From assembly GCF_030518795.1 (NCBI RefSeq), contig NZ_CP130427.1, positions 3,286,001-3,350,000 of the forward strand: 64,000 nt of DNA, given 5' to 3'. The position numbers were made by a program, and so were the translations under genes. Positions 25,109-32,604 of the stretch are shown here, in pieces (within the stretch, counting starts at the first letter, position 1; each line of letters begins with the position of its first letter). This DNA is from Micromonospora sp. NBRC 110009. GTDB taxonomy: Bacteria > Actinomycetota > Actinomycetes > Mycobacteriales > Micromonosporaceae. Below the pieces are notes generated by a model, which ran no database searches, was not told the origin of the DNA, and was given only the letters and a program-made list of their open reading frames with translations.

Positions 25109-25114
25109 TAGGGT
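25109..25114 (+). promoter_or_regulatory. -10 box TAGGGT of the M16 operon
   Basis: TAGGGT, seven bases, then GTG at 25122. It is divergent from and separate from the Rrf2-box promoter. Confidence 0.55.
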
Positions 25115-25121
25115 CGAGGAC

Positions 25122-26432
25122 GTGCCGACGCGGAGAGCGAGAATTCCAGCGACGAAATACCCGGTCGAGCGGTTCACCCTCGACAACGGCCTGCGGGTGG
25201 TGCTCACCCCCGACCGCAGCGCCCCCGTCATCGGGGTGGCGGTGGTCTACGACGTCGGTATCCGGTCCGAGCCGGAGGGGCGCACCGGCTTCGCCCACCT
25301 CTTCGAGCACCTGATGTTCCAGGGCTCGGAGAACCTGGAGAAGCTGGCCCACTTCCGGCACGTCCAGGGCGCCGGCGGCACCTTCAACGGCTCCACCCAC
25401 CTGGACTACACCGACTACTTCGAGACGCTGCCGAGCAACGCCCTGGAACGCGCGCTCTTCCTGGAGGCCGACCGGATGCGCGGCCCCCGGCTGACCGAGG
25501 AGAACCTGCGCAACCAGGTCGACGTGGTCAAGGAGGAGATCCGGGTCAACGTGCTCAACCGGCCGTACGGCGGATTTCCCTGGCTGACCCTGCCGCCGGT
25601 CATGTTCGACACCTTCCCCAACGCCCACGACGGCTACGGCTCCTTCGACGACCTGGAATCGGCCACCGTCGCCGACGCCGCCGACTTCTTCCGCCGCTAC
25701 TACGCCAGCGGCAACGCGGTCCTCGCGGTCAGCGGCGACATCGACGTGGCCGAGGCGACCGCGCTGATCGAACGGCACTTCGGGGACGTGCCGGCCCGGC
25801 CCGCCCCGGCCCGCCCGGACTTCGCCGAGCCCGACCTCACCGTCGAGCGGCGGAAGTCGTACACCGACAAGCTGGCCCCGCTGCCCGCGGTCGCCGGGGC
25901 GTGGCGGGTGCCCGACCCGGTGACCAACTTCGCCGGCTACCTGCCGTACGTGGTGCTGGCCGAGGTGCTCACCGACGGGGACGCGTCCCGGCTGGTCGAG
26001 CGGCTGGTCCAGCGGGACCGCACGGTCACCAGCCTCGGCGGCTACCTGGGCTTCATGGGCGACCCGTTCGACGTGCGCGACCCCACCGCGCTGCTGCTCC
26101 AGGCCCACCTGCCGCCCGGCGGCGACGTGGACAAGGTGCTGCGCACCATCGACGAGGAGCTGGACCGGCTGGCCACCGACGGGCTGACCGAGGGGGAACT
26201 GGCCCGCACCCAGGCCCGGATGGCCACCCACCTGCTGCGGGACACCGACGCGGTGCTCGGCCGGGCGCTCCGGATGGCCGTGCTGGAACAGCAGCGCGGC
26301 GAACCGGGCCTGCTCAACGAACTGCCCCGGCTGGTCGGCGAGGTGACCGAGGAGCAGATCCAGGCCGCCGCCGCCACCGTGCGGCCGCAGCGCCGCGCGT
26401 CCATCGAGGTCATCGCCGGAGGTGCCCGATGA
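25122..26432 (+). CDS. M16 family zinc peptidase, catalytic subunit
   Basis: 436 residues. The inverted zinc motif HLFEH is at residues 59-63, followed about 75 residues later by the third ligand in VVKEEIRVNV. VERFTLDNGLRVVL at the N-terminus and the YGSFDDLESATVADAADFFRRYY segment are typical of pitrilysin-like M16 enzymes. It would degrade peptides in the cytosol or at the membrane; there is no signal peptide. The stop overlaps the next gene (ATGA), which encodes the non-catalytic partner. Confidence 0.9.
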   Translation: MPTRRARIPATKYPVERFTLDNGLRVVLTPDRSAPVIGVAVVYDVGIRSEPEGRTGFAHLFEHLMFQGSENLEKLAHFRHVQGAGGTFNGSTHLDYTDYFETLPSNALERALFLEADRMRGPRLTEENLRNQVDVVKEEIRVNVLNRPYGGFPWLTLPPVMFDTFPNAHDGYGSFDDLESATVADAADFFRRYYASGNAVLAVSGDIDVAEATALIERHFGDVPARPAPARPDFAEPDLTVERRKSYTDKLAPLPAVAGAWRVPDPVTNFAGYLPYVVLAEVLTDGDASRLVERLVQRDRTVTSLGGYLGFMGDPFDVRDPTALLLQAHLPPGGDVDKVLRTIDEELDRLATDGLTEGELARTQARMATHLLRDTDAVLGRALRMAVLEQQRGEPGLLNELPRLVGEVTEEQIQAAAATVRPQRRASIEVIAGGAR

Positions 26433-27766
26433 CGGCAACCGTGGAGACCGGGACGCGGGCGCTGCCGCCGCTCGGCCCCAACCGCAGGCTCAAGCTGCCG
26501 AAGCAGGCCGAGCGCACGCTCGGCAACGGGCTCACCGTGATCGCCGTACGCCGGCCCGCCGTTCCCCTGGTCGAGCTGCGGCTCTGGATGCCGTTCGGGC
26601 GGACCCACCTGGCCCGCGGCGCGACGCTGGCGCAGACCGTGCTCTCCGGCACGGCCGAGCTGACCGCCACCCAGATCGCGGCCGAACTGCAGAAGGTCGG
26701 CGGCGGCCTCTCCGCCGGCGTCGACCCGGACCGGCTGATGCTCTCCGGAGCCGGCCTGGTCACCGGGCTGGACCGGATGCTGGAGATCCTCGCCGACGTG
26801 CTGACCGGGGCGACCTACCCGGCCGACTGGGTGGAGACCGAGCGGGACCGGCTGGTCGACCGGATCCAGGTGGCCCAGAGCCAGCCCGCCCACCTGGCCC
26901 GGACCGCGCTGCTCAAGCGGATCTACGGCCGGCACCCGTACGCCGTCCAGACCCCCGAGGCCGACCAGGTCCGGGCGGTCCGCCCGCCGGTCCTGCGCCG
27001 GCTGCACGCCGAGCGGGTGCATCCGGCCGGAGCGGTGCTGGTACTGGTCGGCGACGTGCAGCCGGAGCGAGCCGTGGACGCCGCGGAGAAGGCGCTCTCC
27101 GGCTGGGACGGGGCGGGGCACGTCGCCGAGCTGCCGCCCGCGCCGCCGCTGGAGCCCGGTCCGCTGCTGCTGGTCGACCGGCCCGGCTCGGTCCAGTCGT
27201 CGCTGCGGCTCGCCCTGCCCGCGGTGCCCCGCACCCACCCGGACCACGCCGCGCTGCAACTGGCCAACCTGGTCTTCGGCGGCTACTTCTCCTCCCGCTG
27301 GGTGGAGAACATCCGGGAGGACAAGGGCTACACGTACGGGCCGCACTCGCTGATCGAGCACTCGGTGGCCGGATCGGTGCTGGTCGCCGGCGCCGAGGTG
27401 GCCACCGAGGTGACCGCCCCCGCGCTGCTGGAGACGATGTACGAGCTGGGCCGGCTGGCCACCCTGCCGCCAAAGCCGGACGAGCTGGAGCAGGCCCGCC
27501 AGTACGCCCTCGGAACGCTCCAGCTCGGCATGTCCACCCAGGCCGGGCTGGCCTCGCTGACCAGCGCGTACGCCGGCAACGGGCTGCGCCTGGACTTCCT
27601 CGCCGAGCACGCCGCCCGGCTGGCGAAGGCGACCGTGGACGACGTGGCCGAGGTGGCGGCGCGCTACCTCGCCCCGGCGAAGGCGGTCACCGTCGTGCTC
27701 GGCGACGCGGAGCGGGTGGCGGACTCCCTCGCCACCCTCACCCCGGTGCGTACGGAGTCGGCGTGA
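26429..27766 (+). CDS. M16 family peptidase, non-catalytic subunit
   Basis: 445 residues. The M16 fold is recognisable (ERTLGNGLTVIAVRRPAVPL, VLVLVGDVQPERAV), but the HxxEH position reads ATLAQTVLSGT, so zinc cannot be bound. The C-terminal half has RWVENIREDKGYTYGPHS, the Arg/Tyr substrate-positioning pair found in the inactive subunit of heterodimeric M16 peptidases. It is translationally coupled to the catalytic subunit. The division of labour (one subunit with zinc, one with R/Y) follows known M16B pairs. Confidence 0.88.
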   Translation: MTATVETGTRALPPLGPNRRLKLPKQAERTLGNGLTVIAVRRPAVPLVELRLWMPFGRTHLARGATLAQTVLSGTAELTATQIAAELQKVGGGLSAGVDPDRLMLSGAGLVTGLDRMLEILADVLTGATYPADWVETERDRLVDRIQVAQSQPAHLARTALLKRIYGRHPYAVQTPEADQVRAVRPPVLRRLHAERVHPAGAVLVLVGDVQPERAVDAAEKALSGWDGAGHVAELPPAPPLEPGPLLLVDRPGSVQSSLRLALPAVPRTHPDHAALQLANLVFGGYFSSRWVENIREDKGYTYGPHSLIEHSVAGSVLVAGAEVATEVTAPALLETMYELGRLATLPPKPDELEQARQYALGTLQLGMSTQAGLASLTSAYAGNGLRLDFLAEHAARLAKATVDDVAEVAARYLAPAKAVTVVLGDAERVADSLATLTPVRTESA

Positions 27767-27803
27767 GCGAGCGGAGCGAGCGAACCAGGTGGCTCAGCAG
27801 CGA
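27763..27803 (+). repeat. short GCGAGCG-rich intergenic repeat
   Basis: GAGCGAGCGGAGCGAGCG directly follows the M16 stop, with the heptamer GCGAGCG occurring twice. From memory, near-identical stretches are frequent between genes in Micromonospora and Salinispora; this needs a genome count. Confidence 0.4.
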
Positions 27804-28760
27804 GGCGGCGGCGTGAGCGGCGAGCCCGCCCCGCCGCTGGCCCGCTCCACGCTGGACCGCGCGGCGCACCGGCGTACCGATCCGGACTGGCTCGCCGAGG
27901 CGTGGGAGCGGGCCCGGGTGCTGGTGCTGGACTCGGCCGACGACGGCCGGGCCCTGGTGCGCGGTCCGGCGGCCCCGCCGGAGCTGGTGCTGGTCGGCCC
28001 CGGCGAGCTGCCCGCGGTGCCCCGCTCGGTGCCGATGTTCCTCGGCGTCGAGCCGGACGGCGTACCGGTCTTCGCGGTGGACGCCCCCCTGCCGGAGTTG
28101 CCCGGCACCCGGCGGGCCAACCTTCGCGAGGTGGGTCACCTCCTGGTCGACCGGGACGCGGGCATCTTCACCACCGCGCTGGCCCTGATGAACTGGCACG
28201 TCCGACACGGCTACTCGTCGGTCACCGGGCACCCGACCCGGGCGGACGAGGCCGGCTGGTCGCGGGTGGACCCGGCCGGCACGCGGGTCTGGCCGCACAC
28301 CGACCCGGCCATGATCGTGCTGGTCCACGACGGGGTGGCCGGTCCGGAGGGACGCTGCCTGCTCGGCAACAACGCCACCTGGCCGCGGAGCCCGGGCAAG
28401 CGCCGCTACTCCTGCCTGGCCGGCTACATCGAGCCCGGGGAGTCGGCCGAGGCCGCCGTGCTCCGGGAGGTCCGCGAGGAGGTCGGCATCGGGGTCGAGG
28501 GGATGGCGTACGCCGGCAGCCAGTCCTGGCCGTTCCCCGGCTCGCTGATGCTCGGCTTCCTGGCCCGCGCGGACGCCGACGAGCCGATCCGGGTCGACCC
28601 GGCGGAGATCGCCCACGCCCGCTGGTTCACCCGGCGGGAGATCGGCACGGCCCTGGCCGGCGAGTCGGTCGAGGCGGACGGCGGCGATCTGCTGGTGCTC
28701 CCGCCGCCGTCCTCGATCGCCCTGTTCCTGATCCACCGTTGGCTGGACGGCCACTGCTGA
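27789..28760 (+). CDS. nudC: NADH pyrophosphatase NudC, zinc ribbon lost
   Basis: 323 residues. The Nudix box GYIEPGESAEAAVLREVREE continues VGI, and the NudC-specific SQSWPFPGSLMLGF (usually SQPWPFPxS) follows. It hydrolyses NAD(H) and can remove NAD caps from RNA. The central zinc-ribbon region (WHVRHGYSSVTGHPTRADEA to VWPHTDPAM) contains none of the four usual cysteines. GTG 27789 and GTG 27813 are both in frame; the later one removes a glycine-rich octapeptide. It follows the M16 pair on the same strand. Its place near uvrD2 agrees with mycobacterial order (Rv3199c). Confidence 0.88.
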   Translation: MAQQRGGGVSGEPAPPLARSTLDRAAHRRTDPDWLAEAWERARVLVLDSADDGRALVRGPAAPPELVLVGPGELPAVPRSVPMFLGVEPDGVPVFAVDAPLPELPGTRRANLREVGHLLVDRDAGIFTTALALMNWHVRHGYSSVTGHPTRADEAGWSRVDPAGTRVWPHTDPAMIVLVHDGVAGPEGRCLLGNNATWPRSPGKRRYSCLAGYIEPGESAEAAVLREVREEVGIGVEGMAYAGSQSWPFPGSLMLGFLARADADEPIRVDPAEIAHARWFTRREIGTALAGESVEADGGDLLVLPPPSSIALFLIHRWLDGHC

Positions 28761-28772
28761 CCCGGAACGCGG

Positions 28773-28816
28773 CCCCGGCCCGCGACCGTCGTTGCCGCGG
28801 CGGTCACGGGCCGGGG
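28773..28816 (+). terminator. terminator after nudC
   Basis: CCCCGGCCCG then GACCG pairs with CGGTC then CGGGCCGGGG across a 12-base loop, with one mismatch between the two stem parts. Confidence 0.65.
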
Positions 28817-28894
28817 GCACGGGCCGCCGTGGCCGGGTGAGGCGAGGAACGCGGCGGGGGAGCCGGTCCGACCACGACGGACGTCAGCTGTGGG

Positions 28895-29170
28895 TCAACT
28901 GCCGGCCCAGCGGTACGACCAGGCCGGGTCCGGGTCGGGGTCCGCGATCGGGAGCACCTTGACCCGGTGCCGGCCGGCGCGGACGGCCCCCACGGAGGCC
29001 AGCGCCCGGGCCAGCAGCAGGGCGGCCTCCCGGTCCTCGGCGTGGACGACCTGGCGGCGCGGCTCCGGCGCGGTGGTCTCGTCCCGCAGTCGACCACCAC
29101 CGGCCCAGACGGCCGCGATGTCGGTGTCGGCGACGGATCGGATCTCGGTGCGGACGATCAGGAACCGCAT
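28895..29170 (-). CDS. conserved small hypothetical protein
   Basis: 91 residues opening MRFLIVRTEIRSVADTDIAAVWAGGG and ending DPAWSYRWAGS. ATG 29170 has GGGGGA eight bases ahead. The middle contains REAALLLARALASVGAVRAGRHRVKVLPI, a mixed helix-strand pattern. No domain is recognised. It is convergent with nudC and shares no tight junction with the upstream DUF397 gene. Confidence 0.6.
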   Translation of the reverse strand: MRFLIVRTEIRSVADTDIAAVWAGGGRLRDETTAPEPRRQVVHAEDREAALLLARALASVGAVRAGRHRVKVLPIADPDPDPAWSYRWAGS

Positions 29171-29340
29171 GAGTGTCCCCCGGGTACGGATGGACGGATT
29201 ACGCGCTGGAACTTCCACGTCACTCGTTCGTCATGTTACGCCGGGTGGTCGTCCCAGCAAGTGAAACTCGACGATTGTTCGAGGCGTAGACCGTTCGGGG
29301 GAGCCCAGGTCAGCACGCTGGTCCCGGGTGGACATGCGAA

Positions 29341-29367
29341 GGGCCGCCGGCACCGAGCCGACGGCCC
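29341..29367 (-). terminator. terminator after DUF397 gene
   Basis: GGGCCG-c-CGG (29341-29350) pairs with CCG-a-CGGCCC (29358-29367) over a seven-base loop. It sits 16 bases past the DUF397 stop. Confidence 0.6.
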
Positions 29368-29382
29368 CTCGTGTTCGCCGGA

Positions 29383-29622
29383 TCAGTTCAGGTCGAACTG
29401 CCCGTTCTTCGCGCCGGCGATGAAGCCCAGCCATCCGGCCCGGTTGAACAGCAGCACCGGCCCGCCGCGATCCTTGCTGTCGCGGAGCGCCACCGCCGCC
29501 GGCCCGGTACGCAGGGGCGCGACCTCGACGCAGTTCGAGGTCTGGCTCCGGGTGCTCTTGCGCCAGGCGGCGTCGGCGAGCTGCCGCGCGCGGCCGGGCG
29601 AGCTGTTGCGGATCTCGTTCAT
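29383..29622 (-). CDS. DUF397 domain protein
   Basis: 79 residues with the DUF397 pattern: AWRKSTRSQTSNCVEVAPL, VALRDSKDRGGPVLLF and WLGFIAGAKNGQF. Such small proteins are widespread in actinomycetes next to Scr1/DUF5753 helix-turn-helix regulators, and some pairs behave as toxin-antitoxin-like or developmental switches. Here the regulator gene lies 73 bases upstream on the same strand. A GTTC-type start context is weak, but ATG 29622 has GGAG nearby. Confidence 0.85.
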   Translation of the reverse strand: MNEIRNSSPGRARQLADAAWRKSTRSQTSNCVEVAPLRTGPAAVALRDSKDRGGPVLLFNRAGWLGFIAGAKNGQFDLN

Positions 29623-29695
29623 GGTTCTGCTCCTGGTCTGAGTGCTCCGATGGGGACGAGTGACGCCGCAGGCCGGACGGCCGGTCCTGGCTGGA

Positions 29696-30673
29696 TCACC
29701 GGTCCGTCGCGAGGCGCCCCGAGTTGCGGCGGCGCTGGACCGGCGCCGTTGCCGGCCCGTGCGCCACTGTGGACTCGGCTGCCGTCTCGGGCCGTCCCGT
29801 CGCCTCGAAGAGCCAGGAGAGGGTGTCCGATGCGGAGAGCGCTGCCGAGCATAGCCACTCGAACACCACTTTATAGCGATTTAGGGTGTTTGCCTCGGTC
29901 GACATGACGTCGGTGAAGCCGCCTTCGATGGCCAGGGTCTCCGGATCGAGCGGGTCGGCGAACCGGTAGACCGAGAAGGCGGTCGGTGGGAGGTAGTAGT
30001 CGCCGACCCGGGTGTCGCGCAGCAGCAGGCGCAGGGTGACGTTCGGCAGTACGGCCAGCTCGCAGAGGTGCGCGAGTTGCTCGTGCAGCACCTCGGGCGG
30101 GCCGGCCCGCCGGCCGAGCGCCGCCTCCTCCAGCACCGCCGTGTAGCGCGGCGCGTCGGGGCGGGTGAGCAGCGACTGCCGGGCCTGGCGCGCGCGTACC
30201 TCGGTCTCCGGGGCCTCGCCGGCCTCCGGGTCGCCGGCCTGCGCCGCCACCCGCGCCGCGGACAGGATCCGGTGCCGGGCGTACCCGGGTGTCTGGAGCA
30301 GCCCGGGGACCAGCACCGGGTTGTACTCCGAGATCTCCGCGCAGCCCGCCTCCAGCTCGGCGAAGCCACGCTGCTGCTCGGTCATCACCGGGAAGTTCTT
30401 CAACCAGCCGCGCATGTCGCCGGCCTCCTGCGTGATCGCGAGCAGCTCCTGGCGTTGCGCGTCGGCCGCGTCGTAGAGGGTCAGCAGCACGCCGACGTCG
30501 TCCGGGTCGGGGCGGCTGCGCCCGTTCTCCAGTCGGGACAGCTTGGACGCGGACGCCCAGCCGATCCGCTCGATGACCTGGTCCCCGGTGAGCCCGGCCT
30601 GCTCACGCAGCCGGCGCAGCTCGGTGCCGAGCCTGCGACGGCGCAGGATCGGGCCTGGTGCGGCAGGAGGCAC
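29696..30673 (-). CDS. helix-turn-helix regulator, DUF5753/Scr1 type
   Basis: 325 residues. An XRE-type helix-turn-helix (LGTELRRLREQAGLTGDQV, IGWASASKLSRLENGRSRPD) occupies residues 15-80. The DUF5753 domain follows: YNPVLVPGLLQTPGYAR, VRARQARQSLLTRPD and a C-terminal NRYKVVFEWL. The GTG at 30673 has GAAGAGGA ahead and fits the promoter at 30715-30743 better than an ATG-like start farther up, which would fall inside the promoter. It pairs with the downstream DUF397 gene. Confidence 0.88.
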   Translation of the reverse strand: MPPAAPGPILRRRRLGTELRRLREQAGLTGDQVIERIGWASASKLSRLENGRSRPDPDDVGVLLTLYDAADAQRQELLAITQEAGDMRGWLKNFPVMTEQQRGFAELEAGCAEISEYNPVLVPGLLQTPGYARHRILSAARVAAQAGDPEAGEAPETEVRARQARQSLLTRPDAPRYTAVLEEAALGRRAGPPEVLHEQLAHLCELAVLPNVTLRLLLRDTRVGDYYLPPTAFSVYRFADPLDPETLAIEGGFTDVMSTEANTLNRYKVVFEWLCSAALSASDTLSWLFEATGRPETAAESTVAHGPATAPVQRRRNSGRLATDR

Positions 30674-30714
30674 GGTGTCCTCTTCTCGGTCGACCGTCGC
30701 GGGACGCGGCGGTA

Positions 30715-30743
30715 ACTGTATGAAATTCGCCCCCAACGGTCAG
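30715..30743 (-). promoter_or_regulatory. promoter of the helix-turn-helix/DUF397 pair
   Basis: In minus sense CTGACC, a 17-base spacer, then TACAGT. It is followed by a leader of about 35 bases to the GTG at 30673. Confidence 0.5.
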
Positions 30744-30904
30744 TATGGACGGCGCGACCAGCGCCGGAGCTCCCGGTGAGGGCGTGTCTTCCGACAAAAG
30801 AGGACCGTGGAGGGGTGCTCGACGCTCCGGACGGGGAGGTCCGGGGCCCGACGACCGACCCCGACGCGCCCGCCGAGGGCGCATCCCCCCGCCGGAGGGA
30901 ACCG

Positions 30905-32200
30905 ATGCGCACCGTCCTGCGCCGACCCGACTTCCGTCTGCTCTTCGCCGCGGTGCTGGCCAGCATGGCGGCCGAGTCCGTGTTGCTGCTGGCCCTCGCC
31001 GTCTGGGTGAAGGACCTCACCGGAGCGGACGGCATGGCCGGGGCGACGATCTTCGCCATCATCGCGCCGATGACGCTGGCGCCGCTGGTCGGCTGGCTGG
31101 TCGACCGCTACCGCCGCCGGCCGTTCTTCGTGGTCGCCAACCTCGGCGCGGCGGTGCTGCTCGGCCCGCTCCTCGCGGTTCGGGACCGGGCCGACGTCTG
31201 GATCATCTACGTGGTGGCGGTGCTGTACGGGCTGTCGTACATCACGTTGAGCGCGGTGCTGAGCGGGCTGATCCAGCACCTGGTGCCCAGCGAGCTGCTG
31301 GCCGACGCCAACGGCGTGCTGCAGACCGTCCGGCAGGGCCTGCGGCTGGTCGGCCCGCTCGCCGGGGCGGGGATCTACGCCGCCGTCGGTGGCTGGCTGC
31401 TGGTGGCCCTCGCGATGACCGGCTTCCTCGCCGCCGCGGCCGTCGTCGGCCTGCTCCGGGTCACCGAGACCGCGCCGGGCGGCGCCGACCTGCGCTGGCC
31501 GGCCGAGCTGGGGGCCGGGCTGCGGCACCTGTCCGGCGAGCCGGCGCTGCGCCGGGCCCTGCTCGGCTACGGGCTGGGCTCGCTGGTGATGGGCTTCACC
31601 GAGTCGCTGATCTTCGCGTACGTCGACCAGGGGCTGCGCCGGGACGTGGCGTTCGTCGGCGTGCTGGTCACCGTGCAGGGGATCGGCGGGCTGGTCGGCG
31701 GGCTGCTCTCGGCGACCGTGGTGCGCCGGACCGGGGAGGTGGGCACGCTCGCCGCCGGGGTGACCTTCTTCGGGCCGGCCGCGCTGGCGCTGGCGTACCC
31801 CCGGCTCTGGCTGGGTGTGCTGGCGCTGCTGCTGGCCGGGGTGTCGCTGCCGCTGACCATGGTGGGGCTGAACACGCTGGTCCAGCGGCGCACCCCGCCC
31901 GGGCTGCTCGGTCGGGTCGCCGCCGCGTCGGAGGCGCTGGTCAGCGGCCCGCAGGCGGTCTCCATCGGCACCGGCGCGCTGCTCGTCGGCGTCCTCGACT
32001 ACCGCCTGCTCTTCGCCCTGGTCGGGGTGGTCACCATCGCGGCCGGCCTCTACCTGTGGCGCGGCCGCCGGCTCACCCCGCCGTCCGTGCCCGTCCGCCG
32101 GCCCGTCCCCGCTCCCCGCCGCCCGGTGGAGGCCGCCCTGGCGGCCGTGGTCGGCGATCACGAGGTGGTCGCCGCGACCCGCTGTCGGCGGGCGCGGTGA
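30905..32200 (+). CDS. MFS transporter
   Basis: 431 residues with twelve predicted membrane spans. It begins MRTVLRRPDFRLLFAAVLASM and has the MFS loop 2-3 motif GWLVDRYRRRPFFV. LADANGVLQTVRQGLRLVGP is typical of the MFS_3 (DHA3-like) group. It probably exports a drug or metabolite across the cytoplasmic membrane. ATG 30905 has GGAGGGA ahead, so an earlier in-frame ATG (30776) is not needed. It is divergent from the helix-turn-helix gene. Confidence 0.85.
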   Translation: MRTVLRRPDFRLLFAAVLASMAAESVLLLALAVWVKDLTGADGMAGATIFAIIAPMTLAPLVGWLVDRYRRRPFFVVANLGAAVLLGPLLAVRDRADVWIIYVVAVLYGLSYITLSAVLSGLIQHLVPSELLADANGVLQTVRQGLRLVGPLAGAGIYAAVGGWLLVALAMTGFLAAAAVVGLLRVTETAPGGADLRWPAELGAGLRHLSGEPALRRALLGYGLGSLVMGFTESLIFAYVDQGLRRDVAFVGVLVTVQGIGGLVGGLLSATVVRRTGEVGTLAAGVTFFGPAALALAYPRLWLGVLALLLAGVSLPLTMVGLNTLVQRRTPPGLLGRVAAASEALVSGPQAVSIGTGALLVGVLDYRLLFALVGVVTIAAGLYLWRGRRLTPPSVPVRRPVPAPRRPVEAALAAVVGDHEVVAATRCRRAR

Positions 32201-32215
32201 CTCCCGGCCGACGCA

Positions 32216-32251
32216 CAGGAGCGGCCGGCCCAGGTGGGGCGGCCGCTCCTG
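32216..32251. terminator. bidirectional terminator between MFS gene and glutaredoxin-like gene
   Basis: CAGGAGCGGCCG (32216-32227) and CGGCCGCTCCTG (32240-32251) form a perfect 12-bp stem with a 12-base loop between convergent genes. Confidence 0.8.
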
Positions 32252-32267
32252 TCGGGTACGGGTGGGG

Positions 32268-32510
32268 TCAGCCGGCGATGCCGGCGAGGTGCTGCTTGAC
32301 CTGGATGATCGAGGGGTTGGTCAGGGCACTGCCGTCGTCGAAGCGCAGCGTCGGCACGGTCTGGTTGCCGCCGTTGACGCTCATCACGAACTCCGCGGCC
32401 TTCGTGTCCTGCTCGATGTCGACCACCTCGTACGCGATGCCCTCCCGGTCGAGCTGCGACTTCAGCCGGTGGCAGTAGCCGCACCACGAGGTGGAATACA
32501 TCGTCAACAT
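32268..32510 (-). CDS. glutaredoxin-like/mycoredoxin protein
   Basis: 80 residues. It begins MLTMYSTSWCGYCHRLKSQL with a CGYC redox site. TVPTLRFDDGS supplies the cis-proline and FVMSVNGGNQ precedes it, as in glutaredoxins. In actinobacteria such proteins use mycothiol or a thioredoxin-like route instead of glutathione. ATG 32510 has TGGAGGA ahead. It is divergent from uvrD2, the same pairing I recall in mycobacteria (Rv3198A next to Rv3198c). Confidence 0.9.
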   Translation of the reverse strand: MLTMYSTSWCGYCHRLKSQLDREGIAYEVVDIEQDTKAAEFVMSVNGGNQTVPTLRFDDGSALTNPSIIQVKQHLAGIAG

Positions 32511-32604
32511 GGTCAGGTCCTCCAAGGGGTGGCTCTCGCGCCCGGTCCGGGTCAGGCCAGGCTAACCGCTGCAACATCGCCGGCGGCTGGAATGATTCCT
32601 GGCT

